Source: Candidatus Omnitrophota bacterium
Lineage (GTDB): Bacteria > Omnitrophota > Omnitrophia > Omnitrophales > Aquincolibacteriaceae
Length of the DNA: 19,251 bases
NCBI GenBank assembly: GCA_016196565.1
Contig: JACPXK010000108.1
Coordinates: forward strand, 1-19,251
Direction: 5' to 3'
Shown here one piece after another: positions 1 to 7,153 of the stretch. Numbering within the stretch: the first letter of the stretch is position 1; every line of letters starts with the position of its first letter. The position numbers were made by a program, and so were the translations under genes. The notes under the pieces were generated by a model. It worked only from the letters and a program-made list of their open reading frames with translations. It ran no database searches and had not been told where the DNA came from.

Positions 1-114
1 CTCGCCTTTGCCCATATTGTCTTTGGGGGCATCAGTGGTGATAATGGCACCAGAAGGGCCGTGCGTGAGGCGGGTATGCAAATCACCTTCGTATTCAATT
101 TCAATTTTAACCAC
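1..114 (-). CDS. OsmC family protein, N-terminal fragment
   Basis: This is a partial gene cut by the window edge; 38 codons are visible on the minus strand. I chose a GTG start at 114 because an AAAGGAGGT ribosome binding site lies about 12 bases upstream. The fragment begins [12 protein letters not shown] and contains [13 protein letters not shown] followed by a GKGE motif, which is how the thiol peroxidase-like OsmC/Ohr superfamily opens. Family members reduce organic hydroperoxides with two cysteines, but those cysteines would lie beyond the edge and are not seen here. The gene is divergent from the carboxypeptidase gene, and a promoter for it is visible at 153-180. The family call rests on the N-terminal motif only, so the subfamily (OsmC, Ohr or YhfA-like) cannot be decided. 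Confidence 0.72.
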   Translation of the reverse strand, partial: MVKIEIEYEGDLHTRLTHGPSGAIITTDAPKDNMGKGE

Positions 115-152
115 AGCGAAGCAGTACCTCCTTTGCTTTTTTGGTATGCCGC

Positions 153-180
153 ATTTTAACAAATCTCTCGCGAATCGCAA
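153..180 (-). promoter_or_regulatory. Predicted sigma-70 promoter of the OsmC-family gene
   Basis: On the minus strand a TTGCGA -35 box (175-180) is followed after 16 bases by a TAAAAT -10 box (153-158). Transcription would start near 146, giving a leader of about 30 bases that includes the AAAGGAGGT site before the GTG at 114. Spacing is good and the boxes match 4/6 and 5/6 of consensus. This was read by eye. Confidence 0.42.
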
Positions 181-185
181 TCCCG

Positions 186-214
186 TTGTTATTTTGGCCA
201 TGTGCCGTTAAAAT
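186..214 (+). promoter_or_regulatory. Predicted sigma-70 promoter of the DD-carboxypeptidase gene, possibly leaderless
   Basis: A TTGTTA -35 box (186-191) is followed after 17 bases by TAAAAT (209-214). The ATG of the downstream gene begins only 7 bases after the -10 box, with no Shine-Dalgarno sequence between. If real, the transcript would start at or next to the start codon. It overlaps the divergent OsmC-family promoter region. Confidence 0.42.
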
Positions 215-221
215 ACCAGCC

Positions 222-1043
222 ATGCAAAACTCCGTTCAAAAAAGAACCCGCCTTCTTTTGATCTTAATCGGATTTTCGATTTTGGGACTGTTCTTATTTC
301 TCCGGGCATTCCAAAAACCGTGGGATTTGCTCTCGGAATCCGAAAAAGCAACTCTTGCGCAAATTCAGACCCATTGGGAAACATGGATACCTGCAAAAAA
401 GGCGGATGGCACGGCCCCGCTCATTACTTTTGACGAACTTTATCACGGGCTCGATCAAGACCAGCAAAATTTTCTTGATCGTGTGCGCGCCATTGATCCG
501 CGAAAGAGTTTTGGATTTCAAGGCGGCCGTCTGGGTGAATCCGCGGAAGGGATTTCTTTTAAGCGGATTGAAAATCAAAAAGTCGTGAAAGCGGGCCAGG
601 AGCAAACACTCGATCCGCAATACCTTCCAGAAAATGTTTTTTCGGATTATTCCCGTATGATGGAAGCGATGCGGCGAGACCTTGGCAAAAGACTTTGGGT
701 GGATTCAGGCTACCGTTCGCCGGCCTATCAGCTTTACACTTACCTTTTTTATTTGCCGAAGCATCACTATTCACTTGCCGAAACCGGCTATTGGGTGGCC
801 TTGCCGGGCTATAGTGAGCATGGAGCGCCCCAAACTCAAGCCATTGATTTCATCAATCAGGAGGGGATTAATGGCGAAGAGCGTGTCGAGGATTTTGAAC
901 ACCTGCCGGAGTACGGATGGCTTTTAAAACACGCCGGAGAATTTGGCTTTGAACTTTCTTATCCGCGCGGCCAAAAAGGAATTACTTTTGAGCCCTGGCA
1001 CTGGCGTTGGAAAGATGCTTTGAACGATAATTCCAAGCAATAG
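222..1043 (+). CDS. VanY-type D-alanyl-D-alanine carboxypeptidase (peptidase M15B)
   Basis: This predicted 273-residue zinc peptidase would trim the terminal D-Ala of peptidoglycan stem peptides outside the inner membrane. Residues about 10-28 form one N-terminal hydrophobic segment (anchor or signal). The catalytic domain occupies roughly 135-265 and shows the M15B signatures: DSGYRSP at 161, SEHGxPxxQAIDF (zinc ligands His200 and Asp209) and FEPWHWR (His260). Longer in-frame starts exist from 141, but the ATG at 222 puts the hydrophobic segment at the N-terminus and has a promoter just upstream. The region at about 30-130 between anchor and catalytic domain is not recognised and may be a lineage-specific spacer domain. 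The 3' end overlaps the convergent cox-operon gene by 62 bases, leaving no room for a terminator. Confidence 0.85.
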   Translation: MQNSVQKRTRLLLILIGFSILGLFLFLRAFQKPWDLLSESEKATLAQIQTHWETWIPAKKADGTAPLITFDELYHGLDQDQQNFLDRVRAIDPRKSFGFQGGRLGESAEGISFKRIENQKVVKAGQEQTLDPQYLPENVFSDYSRMMEAMRRDLGKRLWVDSGYRSPAYQLYTYLFYLPKHHYSLAETGYWVALPGYSEHGAPQTQAIDFINQEGINGEERVEDFEHLPEYGWLLKHAGEFGFELSYPRGQKGITFEPWHWRWKDALNDNSKQ

Positions 1044-1317
1044 CGGTCCAGAGAATAGCGCCGAGAACAAATCCCACCACCCCCAGAAGCACGAAAATTC
1101 CCCACATCACGCCTTTAGATTGAAGCGAATTGGGATCACCGAAGCAAACCGCGCAGGCTAACCCATTGCCTGTCATTGCGAGCGAACGAAGTGAGCGAAG
1201 CAATCCCGGTTTTGAGATTGCTTCGTCGGCCCTTCGGGCCTCCTCGCAATCCCCTTTATCGATTTTATTCCATAGGATCGGGATAGCCCCTGTGGGGCAA
1301 TGACATTCTTTTCTCAT
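982..1317 (-). CDS. Small cox-operon membrane protein carrying an in-frame palindromic repeat insertion
   Basis: This is the last gene of the cytochrome oxidase operon. Its ATG overlaps the previous stop (ATGA at 1314-1317), so it is probably translationally coupled. Residues 53-111 look like a real conserved protein: a Cys motif ACAVCFGDP (Cys55, Cys58), one transmembrane helix (about 70-92) and a short basic tail. I recall similar short proteins with a Cys-x-x-Cys-FGDP start near oxidase operons of other phyla, where a signal peptide precedes the motif. Here residues 5-49 are encoded by a 135-base repeat with terminal inverted repeats (1171-1305), exactly 45 codons and without a stop. An internal ATG at 1176, inside the repeat end, would give a 64-residue protein without the insert. 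Whether the protein still reaches the membrane correctly is unknown. Confidence 0.6.
   Translation of the reverse strand: MRKECHCPTGAIPILWNKIDKGDCEEARRADEAISKPGLLRSLRSLAMTGNGLACAVCFGDPNSLQSKGVMWGIFVLLGVVGFVLGAILWTAIAWNYRSKHLSNASARAQK
1171..1305. repeat. Dispersed palindromic repeat, copy 1 (135 bp, within a coding region)
   Basis: The element is bounded by TGTCATTGC (1171-1179) and its exact reverse complement GCAATGACA (1297-1305). Its inner part folds: GAAGCAATC pairs with GATTGCTTC around a short loop, GGCCCTTCGGGCC forms a small hairpin, and GCGAG pairs with CTCGC. A copy of the same family lies at 17174-17261 with the shared core GATTGCTTCGTCGGCCCT. No transposase is present, so this is a non-autonomous or REP/MITE-like unit. 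It lies wholly inside the reading frame at 982-1317. Confidence 0.85.
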
Positions 1318-1517
1318 TTTGCCATCCTTTTAATTTTCTGAATAAACCAAAATAAATAATAAAGCAAAAGTCCGGCCCCGGCAAAGCCTAAAATTCCGAG
1401 CACCAGTGAACTTATGTTTTTTGCTGTTTGATAGTCCCGGATGCCCCAAAGGGCGAGGCCAAATGCCAAGGCGGTGGAAAGAAGAATAAAGAGAATATGA
1501 ATGAATTTAAGCGACAT
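1314..1517 (-). CDS. Hypothetical two-helix membrane protein of the cox operon
   Basis: This 67-residue protein consists almost entirely of two transmembrane helices (about 5-24 and 34-58) and ends in a basic KIKRMAK tail, which suggests a cytoplasmic C-terminus. It follows the subunit IV gene by 5 bases and overlaps the next small gene by 4, so it belongs to the oxidase operon. Small membrane proteins of this size often assist assembly of heme-copper oxidases, but no specific family is recognised. It has no cysteines or histidines that would suggest metal handling. The start has no clear Shine-Dalgarno sequence and may rely on coupling with the gene before it. Confidence 0.62.
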   Translation of the reverse strand: MSLKFIHILFILLSTALAFGLALWGIRDYQTAKNISSLVLGILGFAGAGLLLYYLFWFIQKIKRMAK

Positions 1518-1522
1518 CGCGC

Positions 1523-1810
1523 TTAGGCATGCGAAATGGCCGGAATAATTAGAAGCGTAAAAAAAGTAACAAGGGTGATGATTAAAATGACAAAGATAAT
1601 TTTCTTTTCGGTGGAAAGATGCATGAAAAAAGTGGCAACAAGTGAGCTCTTGAATGTGGCAATGGCAAGTGCGACCGCAATGGCGGGGACAAGAGCAAGG
1701 TGCATATACGATACGGCGACAGTCGCAATCGTAAGAAGAGCAAGCGCGATAAAAACCGCGATGTAAACCCTGACATGTTTTTTAATTTCTTCCGGCGAAT
1801 GGGCTGACAT
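1523..1810 (-). CDS. ctaF: Cytochrome c oxidase subunit IV (prokaryotic COX4 family)
   Basis: This 95-residue protein has three transmembrane helices (about 16-35, 40-60 and 70-92). It carries the family pattern in which the second and third helices are joined by a FFMHLSTEKK segment (FMHL-type motif, about 61-71). It is the small subunit of bacterial aa3/caa3 oxidases, where it stabilises the CuB site of subunit I; it is not homologous to mitochondrial subunit IV. A GAGG Shine-Dalgarno sequence lies about 8 bases before the ATG. It sits 33 bases downstream of subunit III in the usual II-I-III-IV order. Length and position fit the family well. Confidence 0.85.
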   Translation of the reverse strand: MSAHSPEEIKKHVRVYIAVFIALALLTIATVAVSYMHLALVPAIAVALAIATFKSSLVATFFMHLSTEKKIIFVILIITLVTFFTLLIIPAISHA

Positions 1811-1843
1811 TAAATCATCCTCACTTTTGTCATTCTGACGAAT

Positions 1844-2440
1844 TTATAATAGATAAAGCACCGGGAAAAGAAAAATCCAAACTAAGTCCACAAAATGCCA
1901 ATAAAGGCCGGCGGCTTCGACGCGGCCCATAAATTGCTCCGGATCGGTTTTCCACATTTTGGCACCGGGAAAAAGAAAATAGGTGTTTACAATAATTCCA
2001 CCGATGATGTGAAGGCCGTGCAGTCCCGTGATGGTGAAATAAATCGCGTAAAAAGTGCTCGTGGCCGGAAAATGATGATGCTGGAATTTGGACCCGTATT
2101 CAAAGGCCTTTACAATGAGAAACACAAAGGCCAGAAGAATGGTTGCGCCCATGTATTTGCGGTATTTAGCAAAGTTGTCGGCGGCCAGTGAAGCCCACGA
2201 CATGACCATCGTCACGCTCGAAGTGATAAGCACCATCGTGTTAAAAGTGGCGAGCGGCACATTCAAATGATGAGAGCCGTGCGGCCAATCCGCAGAGCCG
2301 GTGCGCAGAAGAATATAAGCCGAAAACAAACCGCCGAAAAGCATGATTTCAGAAGCGAGGAAACACCAAATCCCGAGTTTAGAATTGGTAACGCCCGTGA
2401 CCGGATGGGGTTTGGAAATATAACGGATGAGTTCGGACAT
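1844..2440 (-). CDS. ctaE: Cytochrome c oxidase subunit III
   Basis: This 198-residue protein is typical of the five-helix bacterial subunit III. Recognisable segments are SKLGIWCFLASEIMLFGG (about 20-37), the central helices, TGLHGLHIIGG (about 137-147) and the terminal AAGLYWHFVDLVWIFLFPVLY. The last matches the strongly conserved YWHFVDxVWxxLF signature. Subunit III binds lipid and protects the proton-loading function of subunit I; it carries no redox centre. The gene starts in a TAATG overlap with the subunit I stop, indicating translational coupling. It shares the family hallmarks and shows no truncation. Confidence 0.93.
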   Translation of the reverse strand: MSELIRYISKPHPVTGVTNSKLGIWCFLASEIMLFGGLFSAYILLRTGSADWPHGSHHLNVPLATFNTMVLITSSVTMVMSWASLAADNFAKYRKYMGATILLAFVFLIVKAFEYGSKFQHHHFPATSTFYAIYFTITGLHGLHIIGGIIVNTYFLFPGAKMWKTDPEQFMGRVEAAGLYWHFVDLVWIFLFPVLYLL

Positions 2441-4197
2441 TAATTGGGCCCTTCCATATTTTGCGGCCAGAAATCATGCTTTTGGCCGGGGACGCTGTAT
2501 TCATAAGGCCCGCGATAAACCACGGGAATTTTTTCAAAATTGCCGTGCGGAGGAGGGGTCGGAGTGGCCCATTCCAGGGTCGTGGCCTGCCAGGGATTAT
2601 CATCCACTTTTTTCCCGAAGAAAAGACTGCCGAAAAAATTCAAAATAAAAGGAATTTGTGCAAGCCCCAGGCACCAGGCGCTGATGGACATAAAAACGTT
2701 GAGAGGCTGAGTGGGAATAGCATGAGCGTATTGCGTGGGATCATAAAGCCTTCTTGAAACCCCGGCCATGCCCATAATAAACATGGGGATGAAAACTCCA
2801 TTGATGAAAAGCAGAGACGGCCAAAAATGAAGTTTACCCAAAAGTTCTGACATTTTTCTTCCCGTGACTTTGGGATACCAGTGATAAACACCCGCGAAAA
2901 GCGCAAAAATAGTTCCCGGCGCAACCACATAATGGAAATGCCCGATCACATAATAGGTATCATGCAGATGAATGTCCGCGGCGGCAAGGCCGAGCGGCAA
3001 GCCGGTCAATCCTCCGATGGCAAACATGGGCAGAAACGCGATGGCGAAAAGCGTCGGCGTATTAAATCGAATCGAGCCTCCCCATAAGCTGAGAAGCAGG
3101 GCCGTGAGAATAATGACGGAAGGAATGGAAATAATCATGGTGGTGACTTGAAAGAACGCGCTCATTTTAGTGCTCATTCCGACCAGGTACATATGATGGG
3201 CCCAAACAATAAAAGACATGAATCCGATGAAAATCGCCGAAAACACCATGCTTTTATAGCCATAAATGGGTTTGCGTGTGTTGCAGGCGAGGATTTCTGC
3301 CACAATGCCCATGGCAGGAAGAATCAAAACATAAACTTCCGGATGGGCCAGAAACCAGAAAAGATGCTGCCACAACACGGCGCTTCCGCCGCCGCTTACC
3401 GCAAGATGTTTGCCCGCGACAACCAAACCGCTTGGCAGAAAGAAACTCGTACCGGCGAGACGGTCCATTAATTGTAAAACTCCCGCCGCTTCAAGCGGAG
3501 GAAAGGCGAGAAGCAACAGAAAACTGGTCACGAACTGGGCCCAGACGAAAAAAGGAAAGCGAAAAAATGAAAGTCCGTCGGCGCGAAGCTGGACAATGGT
3601 CACAATAAAGTTAATCGATCCAAGCAGGGAAGAAGTAATAAGGAAAACCATTCCAATCAGCCACCAGGTTTGTCCTTCCGAGGCTATGTTGGCAAGCGGA
3701 GCATAGGAAGTCCATCCGGATTGGGCCGGTCCGCCGGGGACGAAGAAACTGGCAAGCATGATCACACCGCCGATAAAATAAACCCAATAACTCGTCATAT
3801 TGAGTTTTGGGAATGCCATATCGGGCGCTCCGATTTGAAGGGGTACCAGATAATTCCCGAATCCACCGACGGAAAGAGGCACAACCCCCAGAAAAATCAT
3901 AATCGTGCCGTGCATGGCGCCGAGCATATTGTAAAATTCGGGCAGCATAATTCCGCCCGGCATTAAATTTTGACTGATGAGATTGCCCAAAAAGGGGACC
4001 GGCTTGCCGGGATAAGCAAGCTGCCAACGCAGGAGCATCATTAAAGCAAATCCGAAGAAAAGAAAAAGAAGGGCAGTCACTGAATATTGAATACCGATGA
4101 CTTTGTGATCGGTAGAAAAAATATATTTTTTCCAGAACGGTAAATCATGATGTTCGTGCTCATGATCATGACTGCAATTATGATGTTCGTGACTCAT
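2440..4197 (-). CDS. ctaD: Cytochrome c oxidase subunit I (heme-copper oxidase, A type)
   Basis: This 585-residue catalytic subunit reduces O2 to water at a heme a3-CuB centre. All metal ligands can be seen by family alignment: His96 and His422 for heme a, His420 for heme a3, and His285, His334 and His335 for CuB. The Tyr289 crosslink partner and Glu287 lie in the AHPEVYVL motif. The D-channel entry Asp126 lies in GAPDMAFP. The segment IISIPSVIILT (355-365) aligns without gaps to the helix that normally carries the K-channel lysine, and that position is Ile363 here. The N-terminus has an unusual histidine-rich stretch (residues 3-17) that could bind metal. The gene overlaps the subunit II stop by 4 bases. 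The family assignment is certain; the proton-channel reading comes from alignment by eye. Confidence 0.95.
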   Translation of the reverse strand: MSHEHHNCSHDHEHEHHDLPFWKKYIFSTDHKVIGIQYSVTALLFLFFGFALMMLLRWQLAYPGKPVPFLGNLISQNLMPGGIMLPEFYNMLGAMHGTIMIFLGVVPLSVGGFGNYLVPLQIGAPDMAFPKLNMTSYWVYFIGGVIMLASFFVPGGPAQSGWTSYAPLANIASEGQTWWLIGMVFLITSSLLGSINFIVTIVQLRADGLSFFRFPFFVWAQFVTSFLLLLAFPPLEAAGVLQLMDRLAGTSFFLPSGLVVAGKHLAVSGGGSAVLWQHLFWFLAHPEVYVLILPAMGIVAEILACNTRKPIYGYKSMVFSAIFIGFMSFIVWAHHMYLVGMSTKMSAFFQVTTMIISIPSVIILTALLLSLWGGSIRFNTPTLFAIAFLPMFAIGGLTGLPLGLAAADIHLHDTYYVIGHFHYVVAPGTIFALFAGVYHWYPKVTGRKMSELLGKLHFWPSLLFINGVFIPMFIMGMAGVSRRLYDPTQYAHAIPTQPLNVFMSISAWCLGLAQIPFILNFFGSLFFGKKVDDNPWQATTLEWATPTPPPHGNFEKIPVVYRGPYEYSVPGQKHDFWPQNMEGPN

Positions 4198-5087
4198 TGC
4201 GTATGCTGCTCCTGAACGGGCTGTGCTTCAGCGGCGGGCGCTGGCGCTGTTTGGGGTTGAGGCGTTGCCGCCACTCTTACGATTTCGGGTTGAGCTGGAG
4301 TTGATTCCACCGGAATTGCTACAGCCGGCGTTGGCGGCGGCGGAGGAGGTTTTGGCGCGCGTTCTTTAAGCCAAGCCTCAAAGACTTCCGGAGTATCAAT
4401 AATAAAAAATCCGCGCATACGATAATGGCCCAAACCGCAGAGCTGAGCGCAGGCAATTTCAAATTTGCCGGTTTGCGTGGCTTCGAACCAAACCGAAATA
4501 TTCTGGCCCGGGATAGTATCCTGTTTTACGCGCATGACCGGCAAAGAAAAACTATGAATCACGTCTTTGGAGGAAAGGCGCACAATGACCGGTTTATGAA
4601 CGGGGACATGGAATTGATTGATGGTTGTCACATCGTCTTTACCGGCCGGATCTTCACGATCCAAGCCTACCGGGTTGCCCGGGCTGATAAGCTCCGACGC
4701 AGTTTTTCCAAAAACGCCGTCTGCGCCGGGATAATGAATATTCCAGGCAAATTGCTCGGCAACAACGCGTACTTCCAGGGACTTCTCAAGAGGGGGCAAT
4801 TGATTGCGGTATTGGCCGAAAATGGGGAAAGAAAATCCCACCAAAAGAGCGACTTCGACTAACACCACCGCGACTTCTATATAAGAAGAGGCCTTGAAAT
4901 GATGTTCTTTATAAGTTGCCTGATGGCCGGGGCGCTGGCGGAATTTTACGAGAGCAAAAACAAGATAGACCAGCCATCCGACGAAAAGGACGGCCATAAA
5001 GATATGGACAATATTAATTAAATGATCGATTGCCGCACCGTGCGTTGATGCGTCAAACGGTAATCCCCAGCCGTAATATTTTTGCAT
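4194..5087 (-). CDS. ctaC: Cytochrome c oxidase subunit II with Pro/Ala-rich tail
   Basis: This 297-residue subunit accepts electrons from cytochrome c through CuA. Two transmembrane helices (about 23-47 and 68-90) precede a cupredoxin domain. CuA ligands are visible: His178 in DVIHSFSLP, then Cys213, Cys217, His221 and Met224 in CAQLCGLGHYRM. The residue between the cysteines is Gln215 where Glu is usual; that ligand uses its backbone carbonyl, so function is probably kept. Residues about 244-297 form a proline/alanine-rich tail with no CxxCH motif, so this is not a caa3 fusion and an external cytochrome c is needed. None is encoded in the window. It is the first gene of the operon, with no good Shine-Dalgarno before the ATG. 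Confidence 0.94.
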   Translation of the reverse strand: MQKYYGWGLPFDASTHGAAIDHLINIVHIFMAVLFVGWLVYLVFALVKFRQRPGHQATYKEHHFKASSYIEVAVVLVEVALLVGFSFPIFGQYRNQLPPLEKSLEVRVVAEQFAWNIHYPGADGVFGKTASELISPGNPVGLDREDPAGKDDVTTINQFHVPVHKPVIVRLSSKDVIHSFSLPVMRVKQDTIPGQNISVWFEATQTGKFEIACAQLCGLGHYRMRGFFIIDTPEVFEAWLKERAPKPPPPPPTPAVAIPVESTPAQPEIVRVAATPQPQTAPAPAAEAQPVQEQHTQ

Positions 5088-5102
5088 GTATGGTCGAAAA
5101 GT

Positions 5103-5128
5103 TTGACATTAGGGCCTTACATTGTCAA
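5103..5128. promoter_or_regulatory. Facing TTGACA boxes between the cox and psd operons
   Basis: A perfect TTGACA (5103-5108, plus) and a perfect TTGACA on the minus strand (5123-5128) form an inverted repeat with a 14-base spacer. Each points toward its own operon (psd to the right, cox to the left). They could therefore be the -35 boxes of overlapping divergent promoters. The matching -10 boxes are weak (CAAACT at 5100-5105 for cox; only A-rich sequence for psd). The dyad could instead be an operator. Confidence 0.35.
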
Positions 5129-5157
5129 CAAAATAAATGGCTATGTCTGTGATTCGA

Positions 5158-5166
5158 TGCTAGATT
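5158..5166 (+). promoter_or_regulatory. Possible extended -10 box just upstream of psd
   Basis: TGC followed by TAGATT resembles an extended -10 element and ends 8 bases before the ATG at 5175, where no Shine-Dalgarno sequence is present. The arrangement matches the possible leaderless starts at 222 and 10586. The -35 region (5138-5143) is poor. Confidence 0.25.
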
Positions 5167-5174
5167 GTGAAATT

Positions 5175-5810
5175 ATGAAAATAAGATTGGATCAGAGAGT
5201 ATGGTTTGGGGCTGTAGTTTGCCTCATAGGCCTTATTGTGGCGAGATTGATTTTCGATTCTCCACGAATTATTCCGATCGGTTTAATTTTGCTGGCCGGA
5301 CATTTAATTTTCTTCCGGGACCCGGTTCGCAAGCCTTTGGGAGCGGCAGGGCCGCTTTCGCCGGCGGATGGAAAAATCGTAGAGATTTCCTCATGTTATG
5401 AGGAGCGTTTTCTCAAGGCAAATGCCGTCAAAATCGGCATTTTCCTTTCGATCTTTGACGCCCATGTTACTTTTGCTCCTCAAGCCGGGATTATTGGTTA
5501 TCTCCAATATGAGCCAGGAAAATTCCTCAATGCAATAGACCGAAAGTCCGTTAATTTCAATGAATCAAACTGGATCGGTATTGACGGCTCGGAAAAGGTT
5601 TTGGTCCGCCAGATTGCGGGAACCATCGCACGGCGGATCTTTTGGGATGTTGGGCTTCAAGACAAAATTGAGCGCGGTACGAAACTGGGGATTATTTGTT
5701 ATGGATCGCGGGTGGAGTGTTATCTTCCCAGTGACCGATTTCAACCTTCGGTGCAAAGAGGGGAAAAAGTGAAGGCCGGCGAAACTATTTTGGGAGTATG
5801 GAAATTATGA
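5175..5810 (+). CDS. psd: Phosphatidylserine decarboxylase, short (archaeal-like) type
   Basis: This 211-residue enzyme decarboxylates phosphatidylserine to phosphatidylethanolamine at the membrane. Two hydrophobic segments lie at about 9-27 and 31-47. Family motifs follow: SPADGK (62-67), DAHVTFAPQAG (95-105) and YGSRVECYLP (176-185). The Gly177-Ser178 bond in the last is the expected autocleavage site that creates the pyruvoyl group. I chose the ATG at 5175 because longer frames add an unrelated 31-residue extension reaching into the cox promoter. The length fits the short Psd class found with PssA rather than the roughly 300-residue E. coli type. The gene overlaps pssA, the preceding step of the pathway. 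Confidence 0.88.
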   Translation: MKIRLDQRVWFGAVVCLIGLIVARLIFDSPRIIPIGLILLAGHLIFFRDPVRKPLGAAGPLSPADGKIVEISSCYEERFLKANAVKIGIFLSIFDAHVTFAPQAGIIGYLQYEPGKFLNAIDRKSVNFNESNWIGIDGSEKVLVRQIAGTIARRIFWDVGLQDKIERGTKLGIICYGSRVECYLPSDRFQPSVQRGEKVKAGETILGVWKL

Positions 5811-6541
5811 GTCCTAAATCAGCGAAGCGCGTTTATTTGTTTTTTCTTCCAGATCTTGTCACCTGCTTCAACCTTTTCACCGGTTTTCTTGCCATGCTTA
5901 TGACCGCGCGCGGGGAATTGATCGTGGCCGGATGGTTAATTCTTCTGGCCTTGGTTTGGGACTCTCTGGATGGAAATATCGCCCGGATTTTTAAAAATCC
6001 CACGCTGCTTGGGCGTGAATTGGACTCTTTGTCGGATATGGTTTCTTTTGTCGCCGCTCCGGTTTTTATGGCTTCTCATCTTTTGATGGAACATCTCGAC
6101 GCCGGAATTTTAAGCGTGGTTTTTCTTTATCTTGCGGCGGGCGCTTTCCGTCTTGCGCGCTTCAATTTAAAAACGCCAACCAAAGGATATTTTGTCGGTC
6201 TTCCGACTCCTGCTGCGGCCCTGACCTTAGTGATGGCGATTTTGGCCAGCATGAAAAATCAGTGGGTGAGTAAACATCCCTTTGCACCCGTCCTAATGCT
6301 TGTGATCATGGCCCTGGCATTTCTGATGGTCAGTGAAATTCATTATCCGAAATTTTCTGCCATGCCCTTTGTCCGCTGGCAGTCCTTCCTTTATATGGGA
6401 TTGGTGGCGTTGGGGGTCATCACGATGCGGGTGAATGTAGAAACAGGGATCGCTGCAGTTTTCTTTTTGTTCTTAATCATTTCTCCGGTTTATGCTCTTT
6501 CTTCCTACGCGCCAGCCAAAGCAAATTACGGAAAAACTTAA
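5807..6541 (+). CDS. pssA: CDP-diacylglycerol-serine O-phosphatidyltransferase
   Basis: This 244-residue integral membrane enzyme makes phosphatidylserine from CDP-diacylglycerol and serine. The CDP-alcohol phosphotransferase signature DGx2ARx8Gx3Dx3D is complete: Asp55-Gly56, Ala59-Arg60, Gly69, Asp73 and Asp77. Several transmembrane helices follow, and the segment GYFVGLPTPAAA is typical of PssA rather than of other family members. The ATG at 5807 overlaps the psd stop (ATGA) and has GGGAG about 10 bases upstream. The in-frame ATG at 5798 would place that site too close. With psd it gives a complete route from CDP-diacylglycerol to phosphatidylethanolamine. Confidence 0.92.
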   Translation: MSPKSAKRVYLFFLPDLVTCFNLFTGFLAMLMTARGELIVAGWLILLALVWDSLDGNIARIFKNPTLLGRELDSLSDMVSFVAAPVFMASHLLMEHLDAGILSVVFLYLAAGAFRLARFNLKTPTKGYFVGLPTPAAALTLVMAILASMKNQWVSKHPFAPVLMLVIMALAFLMVSEIHYPKFSAMPFVRWQSFLYMGLVALGVITMRVNVETGIAAVFFLFLIISPVYALSSYAPAKANYGKT

Positions 6542-6547
6542 TTTGCC

Positions 6548-7153
6548 ATGCTCCTTGGAATTTTTACGGGGTTACTCGCAGCTCTTTTAGGCTGGCAAAT
6601 TAATTTAATCGCCATTCATCGCGGACTAGGGCGCGGTCAGGCCGCCGCTTTTTTTATCGGATTGGGTGCGGCCCTGGCGGATTTGGTTTTCATCGCCCTT
6701 GCCTTTTTCGGATCCGTGCGCTTATTGCAGCATCCCGAATCCTGGCGCTTGATCAAATGGATGGGAATTATTACGATCGTGGCTGTCAGCCTGCAAATTC
6801 TTTTTCACCAGGTTTCTCATAAAATTGAGGAACCTTATAAGGCGCGCAAGCTGGCGAAAAATATTTTTCTGGGATTTCTAGTCGTCATTGCCAATCCGGC
6901 AGTTTTTGTTTTGTGGGTGGGAGTTGTTAGTTTTATTTTGACCCATTTTCCTGAAATGGTAAGCCGCGCAAATTTTTATTTCTTTTTTCCGGCGGGATTT
7001 ATGATGGGTGCCTCAGCGTGGTTTTTATTTCTTTCTCTATGGATTATGCCACGAATAAAAAAACTGGGAGAGCGGAGCCTTCATATAATCTCTAAAATTT
7101 CCGCGGTCGCGCTTTTGATCGCCGCGGTGTTTCTTATCTTTGAGAAATTTTAA
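6548..7153 (+). CDS. LysE/RhtB-family exporter
   Basis: This 201-residue membrane protein has about six transmembrane helices. It shows the LysE-type pattern: an N-terminal segment with a GLGAALADLVFIALAFFG stretch (about 38-55), and a fourth-helix region GFLVVIANPAVFVLWVGVV (about 115-133) with the conserved Asn-Pro. Family members export amino acids or small metabolites by proton antiport. The substrate cannot be told from sequence. The gene lies 6 bases after pssA and shares TAATG with the next gene, so it is probably cotranscribed with the lipid genes. No Shine-Dalgarno sequence is obvious. Another small transporter of the LysE superfamily is possible. Confidence 0.75.
   Translation: MLLGIFTGLLAALLGWQINLIAIHRGLGRGQAAAFFIGLGAALADLVFIALAFFGSVRLLQHPESWRLIKWMGIITIVAVSLQILFHQVSHKIEEPYKARKLAKNIFLGFLVVIANPAVFVLWVGVVSFILTHFPEMVSRANFYFFFPAGFMMGASAWFLFLSLWIMPRIKKLGERSLHIISKISAVALLIAAVFLIFEKF

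Noticed and set aside
1171..1305. Terminator for the convergent cox and carboxypeptidase genes
   Set aside because: It lies inside the reading frame of the last cox gene, has no T-tract, and a second copy elsewhere shows it is a dispersed repeat.
3148..3608. Plus-strand open frames of about 110 codons across the subunit I gene
   Set aside because: They are antisense to subunit I, which has all metal ligands; their products are low-complexity basic sequences without motifs.
5082..5174. 31-residue N-terminal extension of the phosphatidylserine decarboxylase
   Set aside because: It reads through the divergent promoter region and into the subunit II start, and known short decarboxylases begin close to the first membrane helix.
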